Source: Bacillota bacterium (GTDB taxonomy: Bacteria; Bacillota; Clostridia; Christensenellales; Aristaeellaceae). From it: a stretch of DNA of 61,365 nt. Numbering within the stretch: the first letter of the stretch is position 1; the number at the start of each line of letters is the position of its first letter. The stretch is from contig JAEWVC010000035.1 of assembly GCA_023459275.1 (NCBI GenBank), forward strand, positions 1-61,365. Direction: 5' to 3'. Below are positions 7,496 through 14,069 of the stretch, one piece after another. The notes beneath the pieces are model-generated. The model was not told where the DNA came from and made no database searches. It saw only the letters and a list, made by a program, of their open reading frames with translations. The position numbers were made by a program, and so were the translations under genes.

Positions 7496-7838
7496 AGGTG
7501 GGGTCTACCGGGTCGGCGGGCTTCTTGGGTATCAACTCGAAAAGGCGCTGCATGGTGGTCTGGTAATTCTTTGCCATACTGATATGCAGCCGGGCCATAG
7601 GGCGTTCCCGTTCATAGGGATCGGTCTTTTCAGACTGTGTAAACATCTCCGTATGGCCGTAATTTGTAAGGTCTTCCTCGTAATCTTCCAAGGTAATGCG
7701 CATAAAAGCGGCCCGTTTTATAAGCCCATCGGCAGCGGTGAGAAGGTCTTCCGGAACGTCCTGCATAACCTTCTTTAAATTTTTGATTTCTTTATTAATC
7801 CGGCTTTTTTGGGCCTTTACATAATCATCTGTTTTCAT
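7437..7838 (-). CDS. terS: Phage terminase small subunit, P27 family
   Basis: This 133-residue basic, helical protein lies directly upstream of and overlapping terL, the standard order. It contains helical segments such as SRINKEIKNLKKVMQDVPED and ARLHISMAKNYQTTMQRLFE, the latter like the C-terminal helix of P27-type small subunits. A GGAGGTGG site precedes the ATG at 7838. It would bind the packaging site on phage DNA. Intact, but its partner is truncated. Confidence 0.75.
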   Translation of the reverse strand: MKTDDYVKAQKSRINKEIKNLKKVMQDVPEDLLTAADGLIKRAAFMRITLEDYEEDLTNYGHTEMFTQSEKTDPYERERPMARLHISMAKNYQTTMQRLFELIPKKPADPVDPTYERFFGGANGSPQASSGGE

Positions 7839-7914
7839 AACCTTCCACCTCCTTTGGGGTAGGGGGGCATACGCCTGCCTGTGCGTTACTTGGTTCTATG
7901 CTCTCCGCTCTCCT

Positions 7915-8125
7915 TTAGGCACCCCCAGGGGGTTTTGATAGGGGGGCTATACGCTTGCCTGTCGGGATAACATTGCCGTCATCGTCAAAGGAAATATCCT
8001 CGCGGATTGGTATGCCGTCCTTGGTCTTGGTTTTTTCGTGACAACTCCAGCAGCACAATTGCAGGTTGTCCCAACCTAATGCAATTTCAGGATCGTTTAG
8101 CCCGGAAGAATGGTGCCATGTTGGG
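7915..8125 (-). pseudogene. HNH endonuclease, N-terminus deleted
   Basis: The frame ending at 7915 carries the C-terminal half of a phage HNH nuclease: LNDPEIALGWDNLQLCCWSC followed by HEKTKTKDG. The last Cys pair and His belong to the zinc/nuclease fold. The N-terminal part with the first catalytic histidines is replaced upstream by sequence of the DUF3102 gene in another frame. In related phages an intact HNH gene stands directly before terS, as here. A deletion joined the two genes near 8100-8125. Confidence 0.7.
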
Positions 8126-9202
8126 GGCCATGCCAAGTTGCCCCATAAACTGTTTGACAGTGGATGAAAAGGCATCAATGGATAGGGGGCTGTTTCCCTG
8201 CAAGGGCATATCCGCCCTGGTTTCCTTTAGCTTGCGAAGTTCGCTTGCCATGCGCTGGCGCTCCGCTTCCTGCTCCATGGCGTATTGTTCCGCTTCATCT
8301 GCCCGCTGCCGGGCTTCGTTGGCTTGAGCCTTTAGATGCTCATAGTCGGGCGGGGAAACCTCAACCGTCACCGTGGCAGGTTCCGGCTGGGTTTCCATGG
8401 CTGCCTTTAGCTGGGATTCCAACAGGTTAGCGCGCTCGTTCTCTTTATAGTAAGCGTCGCTGTACTGCTGGGCCAAATCGCTTTGATGGGCTGCATTCCG
8501 TTCCGCTGATTCTTTAGCCAATAGCTGTTGTTTGAATGCCGCATTTGCAGATGCAGCGGCCTTTTCAGCGTCTTCCTTATCCTTGATAAGCTGCTGTATC
8601 TGCCGGGTGCTCTTTTCGTCAATGCTGTTTTCCTGGGCAAATTGCTCCCGTTCGCTCTCCGGCACGTCCAGCAGGGCCAGGGCCTTGGTGTAGGGGAGAT
8701 TCACAAGGCCGGGTGTCTTGGGAATCTCGCGGGCAATGCGCATGAAGTTGTTGGCTGTGGATTGCGAGAAGTTCACCTTTTCCCGCAACCAGTTCAGGAA
8801 TTTCCCATGCTCTAGGCGGCCCTTTACGTCCATCAGCATTTTGCCAATGATGATGATGTTTTCCGTAATCATCCCGGCCCGTGCCTTGATTTCCATTTCG
8901 ATTTGCTCAATGGGCATCATGGCTATTGTGCTGTCGGGCTGCGTTGCTGGGGTGGGAGCCTCCTGTTCAAGCGCAAGCGTAAACTTTTCCGGCATGCCTT
9001 CCTTCCTTTCTGCGCATAGGTTCCATGCGTCAATAGCTGATTGTCTATTTTGTTTGGCTGATCCCTTATCAGCCATGTTCCTTCCCTCATTGTGAGCATT
9101 GCATGCTGTGCATCGTGCTTGATAGAAATGCTTGGGATTTGCATATGGAACAACTTCTGCTTCTCCACCGCAAAACGGGCATGGCTGCAATTTGGTTTCC
9201 AT
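8087..9202 (-). CDS. Zinc-finger plus DUF3102 phage protein, C-terminus replaced at a deletion
   Basis: This 371-residue protein joins two parts. Residues 1-50 look like a Lar-type restriction-alleviation zinc ribbon (CPFCGGEAEV, then CTACNAHNEG). Residues 100-230 match DUF3102: IEMEIKARAGMITENIIIIG, LEHGKFLNWLREKVNFSQST, NNFMRIA. A long Ala/Glu/Gln coiled coil follows (230-340). The last residues (GMAPNMAPFFRAKRS) are where the gene runs into HNH nuclease sequence, so the natural C-terminus is probably missing. It is the last early gene before the deletion. DUF3102 proteins are phage proteins of unknown role. Confidence 0.75.
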   Translation of the reverse strand: METKLQPCPFCGGEAEVVPYANPKHFYQARCTACNAHNEGRNMADKGSAKQNRQSAIDAWNLCAERKEGMPEKFTLALEQEAPTPATQPDSTIAMMPIEQIEMEIKARAGMITENIIIIGKMLMDVKGRLEHGKFLNWLREKVNFSQSTANNFMRIAREIPKTPGLVNLPYTKALALLDVPESEREQFAQENSIDEKSTRQIQQLIKDKEDAEKAAASANAAFKQQLLAKESAERNAAHQSDLAQQYSDAYYKENERANLLESQLKAAMETQPEPATVTVEVSPPDYEHLKAQANEARQRADEAEQYAMEQEAERQRMASELRKLKETRADMPLQGNSPLSIDAFSSTVKQFMGQLGMAPNMAPFFRAKRS

Positions 9203-9221
9203 GATGATATCCCCCTTTTAA

Positions 9222-9290
9222 TGGTGCTGGGGGCGGGGCTTGAACCCGCCAGAATGGGTTCTGCAGCCCATCCGTGCTACCTGCCCCAAC
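9222..9290 (-). tRNA. tRNA-like gene lacking a normal D arm (possible Cys-GCA)
   Basis: The minus strand shows a 7-bp acceptor stem (GTTGGGG with CCCCAGC), an encoded ACCA end, a perfect T arm (GCGGG-TTCAAGC-CCCGC), and a 5-bp anticodon stem (ATGGG/CCCAT) around CTGCAGAA. The loop has eight bases, and the best anticodon is GCA after U33. Only 12 bases separate acceptor and anticodon stems, so no standard D arm can form. It lies 19 bases before the DUF3102 gene, inside the leftward early operon. It may be a degenerate phage tRNA or a tRNA mimic. Confidence 0.55.
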
Positions 9291-9326
9291 ATGCGCCGGG
9301 CGCGGCCCGGCTATTAAAATGGTATG

Positions 9327-10184
9327 TTAGGCGATAACCACGGCGGGGATATCGGAAAGGACGTCTTCCAGATACGCACCAATCCGCTTGACGGCTTCAT
9401 TCTTCCATGCGCCGCCGTCCGCCTCAAACAGGGCTGCTTCCGCACCGCTGGGACCCTTGCGGATGCGCAGTACAAACGGGCTCCCCGGCTGTGGCACTTC
9501 CTCAAAAGTGCGGTAGGGGTAAAGGGTGAAAGGGTTTTTGACAATAGCTTCCTTCACCGTGGAAACGCCATCCTTGAGGGTAACGCGCTGGCTCATGCCG
9601 TCATCAGCCGTTTGCGCTTCGTTCTCCATGCGGATGTTGCCCACAAGCTGCGCGACAACGGCATAGTCGCCGGCTTTCGCATCGCCGCCCCAGGCAATCT
9701 CGTTGAAGTCCTCCGCTGTGGGCTGGAAGCGGGTTTGCAGGTGGATCATAAAGTCCTCCTGGGGCATGTAGCGGTCAAAGTTGATTTGCGGGGGGATGAT
9801 CTTGCACGCCGCTACACAGTCCCTTTCGTTTGTGCGGCCATAGCCGGGCGTGGTAACAACCACTTCCGTAGGGCTTTTCACATGAACGAACAGTTGGCCA
9901 AACCGGGTAAAGAGCTTGTCAACGTCCGTATGCAGCCATTTTTCAAGGCCGGTCAGCGTGAAGGTAATGAAGTTTTCGGGCGTGGGGAGCTCGTAGGGGG
10001 TGATTTCCTCAAGGCCCCCTTCACTGGTGTTGACGAAAATCCGGTCACCGATTTTTACGGCCTTGAAGTCCCTGTTGCGCGTGCCAAGCGTATACAGAAA
10101 GTTCATGCCGTCGCTGGAATCGGGAATTTCTTGTTGGGTTTTCACCTCAAGAGCTTCGAGCTCAAGTTCCTTCATTTCTTCCAT
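9327..10184 (-). CDS. DUF2303 family phage protein
   Basis: This 285-residue protein matches DUF2303 in several places: LFVHVKSPTEVVV, a dozen-residue stretch around YMPQEDFMIHLQTRF, DGMSQRVTLKDGVSTV, NPFTLYPYRTFEEV and the ending EAALFEADGGAWKNEAV. Start 10184 follows GAAAGGAGC; the ATG at 10241 lies inside the preceding gene. Function unknown; the family is found beside replication or recombination genes of phages. Translationally close (29 bases) to the replication-terminator-like gene. Confidence 0.85.
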   Translation of the reverse strand: MEEMKELELEALEVKTQQEIPDSSDGMNFLYTLGTRNRDFKAVKIGDRIFVNTSEGGLEEITPYELPTPENFITFTLTGLEKWLHTDVDKLFTRFGQLFVHVKSPTEVVVTTPGYGRTNERDCVAACKIIPPQINFDRYMPQEDFMIHLQTRFQPTAEDFNEIAWGGDAKAGDYAVVAQLVGNIRMENEAQTADDGMSQRVTLKDGVSTVKEAIVKNPFTLYPYRTFEEVPQPGSPFVLRIRKGPSGAEAALFEADGGAWKNEAVKRIGAYLEDVLSDIPAVVIA

Positions 10185-10212
10185 AAAAAAATGCTCCTTT
10201 CGTTGTAATCGG

Positions 10213-10593
10213 TTATCCCGATCTGCGCCCGCCGATGACAAGCGGGGTCACGTTTCCGGGCTGGACATCATCCACGTCCATCTGGCCGGGTATCTGGTCG
10301 CCATTGATTGCGCCCGTTTGCAGCGCGGAAACCTCTCCGGCATCATTGCGGGTAATCACCATGCTTTGGGTCACGGCAACGGGCGGGGCCAAGGTGGGTT
10401 TGCAAAGCAGGTTGAATTCAGCGGATGCCCGGTCTTTGCTGGGCTTGATGGTCAGTTCCAGCGTAACTTTGCGGGCCTTGGTGGCGTCGGTGTTGGGGTC
10501 GATGATGTTTTTCAGGCAGGTTTTCAGCGCGGCGTTGAACCGCTCCGTAACCGCGCCGCCCATCATGTCATCCAGGCTTTTTATTTCCTTCAT
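10213..10593 (-). CDS. Phage protein of the type annotated replication terminator protein
   Basis: This 126-residue protein begins MKEIKSLDDMMGGAVTERFN and contains DPNTDATKARKVTLELTIKP, the pattern of small clostridial phage proteins that databases call replication terminator protein. That name is not supported by experiments I know of. Start 10593 follows CGAAAGGAGAAG. It forms an early pair with the DUF2303 gene, a pairing common in phages of this type. Confidence 0.7.
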   Translation of the reverse strand: MKEIKSLDDMMGGAVTERFNAALKTCLKNIIDPNTDATKARKVTLELTIKPSKDRASAEFNLLCKPTLAPPVAVTQSMVITRNDAGEVSALQTGAINGDQIPGQMDVDDVQPGNVTPLVIGGRRSG

Positions 10594-10650
10594 TGGTTCT
10601 TCTCCTTTCGGGGCGGTTGTGTTGTGCAGGAACATAATAAATGGCTATAC

Positions 10651-10824
10651 CTAGCCGCCAGTGGCGCACACGGCAGGGCGCATGAAGTTTAACATCCGGG
10701 GCCTTGGAATATAGTGTGGGAATTGCCAGAGTTGCGTATATATAGAGCGGGGCGAGGCCCACAGGAAGGGCTTTGGCGGCACATGATAGAGCCTGGAAGG
10801 AAGGTATGTCATATAAAAAAGCAT
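10651..10824 (-). CDS. Short phage protein, 57 residues
   Basis: AAAGGAGC stands five bases before ATG at 10824. The product begins MLFYMTYLPSRLYHVPPKP and is rich in Pro, Tyr and Leu, with no clear membrane segment or motif. It is co-directional with and 57 bases upstream of the replication-terminator-like gene. Support is the ribosome site and the packing only. Confidence 0.45.
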   Translation of the reverse strand: MLFYMTYLPSRLYHVPPKPFLWASPRSIYTQLWQFPHYIPRPRMLNFMRPAVCATGG

Positions 10825-10915
10825 CTGTGCTCCTTTTCTCCTTTCTTTCGTAATGGCCATATCATCAGGGGCTACTACACTGTCTTTTTCTGCCCTAAGA
10901 GCTTGTCTCTCATAA

Positions 10916-10944
10916 TTGCATTTTCTCTCTTTATGCCATATAAT
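10916..10944 (+). promoter_or_regulatory. Promoter of the 10994 gene
   Basis: TTGCAT (10916-10921), a 17-base spacer and a consensus TATAAT (10939-10944) point rightward, against the direction of the surrounding early genes. No operator-like palindrome overlaps it, so it may be active in the lysogen. Confidence 0.65.
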
Positions 10945-10993
10945 GTTGAAAATAATGGTACGAGAGAATAATCTGGATTGAAGGTGATCCCTT

Positions 10994-11488
10994 GTGAGCG
11001 ATACTCTTTTGGCAGTAATAATTGGCGGTGGTATTGGTATTCTTCCAAGTCTTGTGTTGGTATTTGTTGAACGGTGGAAACAACATTCGCAACAGAAGTT
11101 TGAATGGCGGATAAAGCAACTTGAACTTTATGACATCCCAAGGCGTACTGCCATAAAGAGGTATATGGAATGCCTTGGGGCTTTGATGGCCACTGGCTAT
11201 AGACAGGGTGCGTTACAGGAATACTTTTCTGCATATGAGGAAGCTTCTCTCTATGTATCAAAGGGAACCAGAGAACTTATGCTGGAAACGAATGGCCTTG
11301 TAAATGATACTTGGGTTATGACTACTCCAGGTGTGAGGAGTGAGCCATTTACAATGAACCCCCAAATTGAGAAGCTTAATGATGCTCTTTACGGCGAAAT
11401 GGTGTTAATTCATGATTATGAAAAGAACCCATCCCACCGCCGCACAAAAGAAAACCGTAAAAAGGATGCTAGTGGGGATAAGCTGTAA
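10994..11488 (+). CDS. Membrane-anchored protein, candidate lysogenic-conversion gene
   Basis: This 164-residue protein starts at GTG after a GAAGGTGAT site. Residues 5-25 form one membrane segment (LLAVIIGGGIGILPSLVLVF). The rest is a charged cytosolic helical domain. It lies opposite to the neighbouring early genes, with its own promoter, in the accessory slot between regulator and replication genes. Such genes often alter the host or exclude other phages. No family recognised; the role is inferred from position alone. Confidence 0.7.
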   Translation: MSDTLLAVIIGGGIGILPSLVLVFVERWKQHSQQKFEWRIKQLELYDIPRRTAIKRYMECLGALMATGYRQGALQEYFSAYEEASLYVSKGTRELMLETNGLVNDTWVMTTPGVRSEPFTMNPQIEKLNDALYGEMVLIHDYEKNPSHRRTKENRKKDASGDKL

Positions 11489-11620
11489 TATACTTGGCTC
11501 ATCACCATCCCAATATTCTCTATAATTGATGCAGTGCAGTACCCAATTGTAGATAATCCCCAACCCCCCTGAAATAATCATAGTGACCACACACCAAAAA
11601 GCTTCTTCTTCTGTGACCAT
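11405..11620 (-). CDS. Two-helix small membrane protein
   Basis: This 71-residue protein has a GGGAGG site eight bases before ATG and two membrane segments (VVTMIISGGLGIIYNWVL and SILFTVFFCAAVGWVLFII). Its 3' end overlaps the 3' end of the convergent 10994 gene by 84 bases. It may work with that membrane protein or be an unrelated phage gene. No family recognised. Confidence 0.6.
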   Translation of the reverse strand: MVTEEEAFWCVVTMIISGGLGIIYNWVLHCINYREYWDGDEPSILQLIPTSILFTVFFCAAVGWVLFIIMN

Positions 11621-11679
11621 GATGTTTGCCTCCCGTTTTTTGGAAATTATTCGCGAAAGTCTTGTCCACTATCACGGGA

Positions 11680-11832
11680 TCACCAACCCTTCCCGCTTGC
11701 GTGCTTCCCACGGTTTCCCAAGGTGATATAGCCTATCATGTAAAGCATGTGCATTAAAACTTTATGTCGCTGATAGGAAAGGAAAAGGACTGCTTGTGTT
11801 GGTGCCATGTGTTTTGCCTGCGTGCGTGTCAT
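11680..11832 (-). CDS. Short phage protein, 50 residues
   Basis: A strong GGAGG lies ten bases before ATG at 11832, and 50 codons follow to TGA at 11680. The product (begins MTRTQAKHMAPTQAVLF) is basic, with a short hydrophobic centre (MLYMIGYITLG). Same direction as the flanking early genes and fits the gap between them. Function unknown. Confidence 0.55.
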   Translation of the reverse strand: MTRTQAKHMAPTQAVLFLSYQRHKVLMHMLYMIGYITLGNRGKHASGKGW

Positions 11833-11852
11833 ATTTTATACGCCTCCTTGGC

Positions 11853-12041
11853 TTATCTGATCCCAAGCTCCACAGCGGGCCGTGAAAGTACCTTTGCGGC
11901 TTCCATGACCGGGCGCATGGCTGCCACAAACTCCGCTTTGGTGCCCTCCCGAAAAAGGAGCGTCATTTCCCCGGTCTTTCGGTCAATGGTGGCCCCGGTG
12001 GGAATTTTCCACGTTTTGCGCTCTTGGGTTGCATCTGCCAT
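11853..12041 (-). CDS. Small phage protein, 62 residues
   Basis: Start 12041 follows GAAAGGAGGCC. The product begins MADATQERKTWKIPTGATID and continues KTGEMTLLFREGTKAEFVAAM, a compact alpha/beta-looking small protein. It is packed 20 bases downstream of the 12062 gene, in the leftward early operon. No family recognised. Confidence 0.6.
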   Translation of the reverse strand: MADATQERKTWKIPTGATIDRKTGEMTLLFREGTKAEFVAAMRPVMEAAKVLSRPAVELGIR

Positions 12042-12061
12042 CTTCGGGGCCTCCTTTCTTG

Positions 12062-12253
12062 TCACGGCTTTCTTAGCAGGTATTGTTCTGACTTGAAATA
12101 TGGAGCTTCTTGAACGCCTTCTCTAAAGGCCGAATTGTCAATGCGTACTTCAAAACTTCTAATATCGGTCAGTTCTTTGTCATTGACATACACCCGAAAG
12201 AATGGGGGCTTGTCATCGTAGAAAATGGAGATTGCGGGTACATCCTGGCTCAT
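12062..12253 (-). CDS. Small phage protein, 63 residues
   Basis: A GAAGGATGAAGGATT ribosome region precedes ATG at 12253. The product begins MSQDVPAISIFYDDKPPFFR and looks like a small beta protein (VYVNDKELTDIRSFEVRID). It follows the Cro-like gene in the early operon. Function unknown. Confidence 0.6.
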   Translation of the reverse strand: MSQDVPAISIFYDDKPPFFRVYVNDKELTDIRSFEVRIDNSAFREGVQEAPYFKSEQYLLRKP

Positions 12254-12313
12254 AATCCTTCATCCTTCTTGCGGTGTGTATTTGCGGTTTTGAAAGTCGG
12301 GCGGTTTGGTGTG

Positions 12314-12529
12314 TCAATTTTCAGCCTGTTTTGAAAAGAGATTTCTCATTTCCATGTCAGGAAAAAAGACCTCTTGCGCCTTGCAAGCTTCGGGCCATGT
12401 AAAGGGGGTTTTCCCGGTAAGTTTGTTGCTTAATGCCTTCGCTGATATTCCAAGCGATTCGGCAATAGCTTTCTTCTTGATCCCTCTCTTGACTATCTCA
12501 ACTTCCAACGTTGGGTATTTTTGCATCAT
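12314..12529 (-). CDS. Cro-like helix-turn-helix regulator of the early operon
   Basis: This 71-residue protein is nearly all one helix-turn-helix: VEIVKRGIKKKAIAESLGIS then AKALSNKLTGKTPFTWPEA. It is the first leftward gene from the control region. Two adjacent ATGs exist (12529 and 12526); both lie behind GGAGGTG and the second has the better spacing. By position it is the Cro counterpart to the repressor at 12694 and likely binds the same operators. Directly upstream is a perfect operator (12542-12561), so it probably represses itself. Confidence 0.8.
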   Translation of the reverse strand: MMQKYPTLEVEIVKRGIKKKAIAESLGISAKALSNKLTGKTPFTWPEACKAQEVFFPDMEMRNLFSKQAEN

Positions 12530-12541
12530 CCACACCTCCAA

Positions 12542-12597
12542 AAATTCCATAAACGGAATTTCACGACAAGAATAACACCATTGATGGAATATGTCAA
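12542..12597 (-). promoter_or_regulatory. Leftward early promoter with two operators
   Basis: On the minus strand, TTGACA (12597-12592) and TATTCT (12574-12569) are 17 bases apart. Between the boxes lies an imperfect operator, ATTCC-N6-GGTGT (12590-12575). Downstream, over the transcript start, is a perfect one, AAATTCC-N6-GGAATTT (12542-12561). Occupancy of either would shut the promoter. Confidence 0.8.
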
Positions 12598-12613
12598 TGG
12601 ATATTTGAAAAAT

Positions 12614-12668
12614 AAATTCCACAAAAGGAATTTTTGTTCTTGACCTTCGTTTGTTTTAATGGTAAAAT
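12614..12668 (+). promoter_or_regulatory. Rightward repressor promoter with upstream operator
   Basis: TTGACC (12640-12645) and TAAAAT (12663-12668) are 17 bases apart, 26 bases before the repressor start. A second perfect copy of AAATTCC-N6-GGAATTT (12614-12633) ends six bases before the -35 box, a position suited to activation or weak repression. Confidence 0.8.
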
Positions 12669-12693
12669 CTGTTCATGCAAAGGGGGCGCTTGT

Positions 12694-13122
12694 ATGGGAC
12701 TTGATAAAATAAATGTAATAAGAAAGCAAAAAGGGCTTAGCGTCGACGATTTATGCGAGTTGTCTGGCGTCCCCAAAAGCACACTTAGCAAAATAACAGC
12801 AGGAATAACAAGGAATCCAAGCCTTGATACAATTACCGCTATTGCAAACGCACTTGGTTGCACGATAGATGATTTTCGCGATGATTCGATTTCTCAAGAT
12901 GCAAGTTATTCTTGGGGCATACCGATCCTTGCGGCATATCAAAAGGCGGATGAAAGCACCCAAAGGGCAGCGTGTGCAGTTTTAAGAATCGGGCATATAA
13001 AGGCTCCATTATATGATGCGGGAGATATTGAAACGCTGGCCGCCCATTCTGATGGAATCCCCTCGAATGAAGTCCAGGGGGAAGTGGAAAAGGTACTAAA
13101 GAAGCTCGAAAGGAAAAAATGA
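12694..13122 (+). CDS. Phage repressor, HTH_3 (CI-like)
   Basis: This 142-residue protein starts at ATG 12694 behind AAGGGGG. Residues 1-65 are an XRE helix-turn-helix (LDKINVIRKQKGLSVDDLCE, then SGVPKSTLSKITAGITRNPS). The C-terminal half is a helical dimer region without a LexA-type Ser/Lys protease motif. An ImmA-like peptidase gene follows, so induction is likely by proteolysis through that partner, as in ImmR/ImmA systems. It would hold the leftward promoter shut through the ATTCC-N6-GGAAT sites. Confidence 0.85.
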   Translation: MGLDKINVIRKQKGLSVDDLCELSGVPKSTLSKITAGITRNPSLDTITAIANALGCTIDDFRDDSISQDASYSWGIPILAAYQKADESTQRAACAVLRIGHIKAPLYDAGDIETLAAHSDGIPSNEVQGEVEKVLKKLERKK

Positions 13123-13144
13123 TCTTTGGATCGCCGGTATCCTT

Positions 13145-13630
13145 ATGGATCGTTATGAAAAGCAGGTTGTCAATATGGCAGCCGTTGGGGTGGACATAGA
13201 CGAACAGGCATTGTCTGGAACAAGGCTGGCCGGGCTGTATATAAGCAAAAAGGGGAGTAAGCCAACCATATGCATCAATCCGGCGCTTTCTGGCAGGGAA
13301 AAGGTGTGTGTAATGGCCGAAGAAATGGGGCACCATTACCGGACATGTGGGAATATCATTTCCCTTGCAAGTGCCAAGGACCGTAAGCAGGAGCGTGCCG
13401 GGAGGGCTTGGGCCTTTACACAAGTGCTCCCTTTGGAGGAAATAGCACAGGCTTGGCTTAATGGCATTGATACATTATGGGATTTGGCCGATCATTTTGA
13501 GGTGACGGAACAGTTTTTAATGGATGCGATTGACTATTACCATCAGCGGTACGGAGAAATCAAGGAATTGCCGGACGGCATAATAGTGCAATTCGATCCC
13601 CATTTTGACGTTTTCAAAGCCTATGAATGA
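13145..13630 (+). CDS. ImmA/IrrE-type metallopeptidase
   Basis: This 161-residue protein follows the repressor by 22 bases. Family features are CINPALSGREKVCVMAEEMG followed by HHYRT, and ERAGRAWAFTQVLPLEEIAQ with the helix of antirepressor peptidases. The canonical HExxH appears as EEMGHH: the first metal-binding His is Glu, a variant I believe is common in clostridial relatives. The likely job is cleavage of the upstream repressor on induction, as shown for ImmA of ICEBs1. That substrate is inference. Confidence 0.8.
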   Translation: MDRYEKQVVNMAAVGVDIDEQALSGTRLAGLYISKKGSKPTICINPALSGREKVCVMAEEMGHHYRTCGNIISLASAKDRKQERAGRAWAFTQVLPLEEIAQAWLNGIDTLWDLADHFEVTEQFLMDAIDYYHQRYGEIKELPDGIIVQFDPHFDVFKAYE

Positions 13631-13671
13631 ATCGGCTATAGGCCGTTCAAAAGATGAAAGGTGGTCTCCCC

Positions 13672-13944
13672 ATGCAGGTGCAGGTAAACGTCCAAAACCA
13701 GGCAGGTGTAACATGTCCCAGGTGTGGAAGCAGAAACGTCAACTTCCAAGCGGTAGGAATCACCAAGACAAAACATCATGGAATCATCTATTGGCTTTTC
13801 TTTGGCTGGCTGATTGATCTTCTGCTTTGGATATTTCTGTTTGTTCCGCGTCTGCTTGTTGCAATTTTTGGTCATAAGAAGGTAAAGACAAAGGTTAAGA
13901 GCTTTGCCGTCTGCCAAAACTGCGGGAATCAGTGGAAGGCATAA
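13672..13944 (+). CDS. Zinc-ribbon membrane protein
   Basis: This 90-residue protein starts at ATG 13672 behind AAAGGTGG. Two CxxC pairs (CPRCGSRNVNFQ near residue 14, CQNCGNQWKA at the end) bracket one or two membrane segments (IIYWLFFGWLIDLLLWIFLF). The pairs would form one zinc ribbon from both ends. It lies in the lysogeny module, so it is probably expressed in the lysogen. Function unknown. Confidence 0.7.
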   Translation: MQVQVNVQNQAGVTCPRCGSRNVNFQAVGITKTKHHGIIYWLFFGWLIDLLLWIFLFVPRLLVAIFGHKKVKTKVKSFAVCQNCGNQWKA

Positions 13945-14069
13945 ATAAATGCCCGCTCCTGATCTGATCCATCGGGAACGGGCGCGCTTCCCCGCGCTCA
14001 CTCAAAAGCCGGGCTTTGCCATACCATTATATGGGATAGCGGTCCGAAAAGCAAGGATGTGTATGCAAA

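Noticed and set aside
10875..11261. 128-codon frame opposite the 10994 gene
   Set aside because: The plus-strand gene has a promoter, ribosome site and membrane segment; the minus frame has none of these.
2821..12253. Phage-inducible satellite with its own packaging genes
   Set aside because: The truncated terminase and the broken HNH gene point to decay of a full phage; kept only as an alternative.
13951..13983. Terminator after the zinc-ribbon membrane gene
   Set aside because: A GCCCG/CGGGC pairing exists but with a mismatch, a large loop and no T-run; too weak to list.
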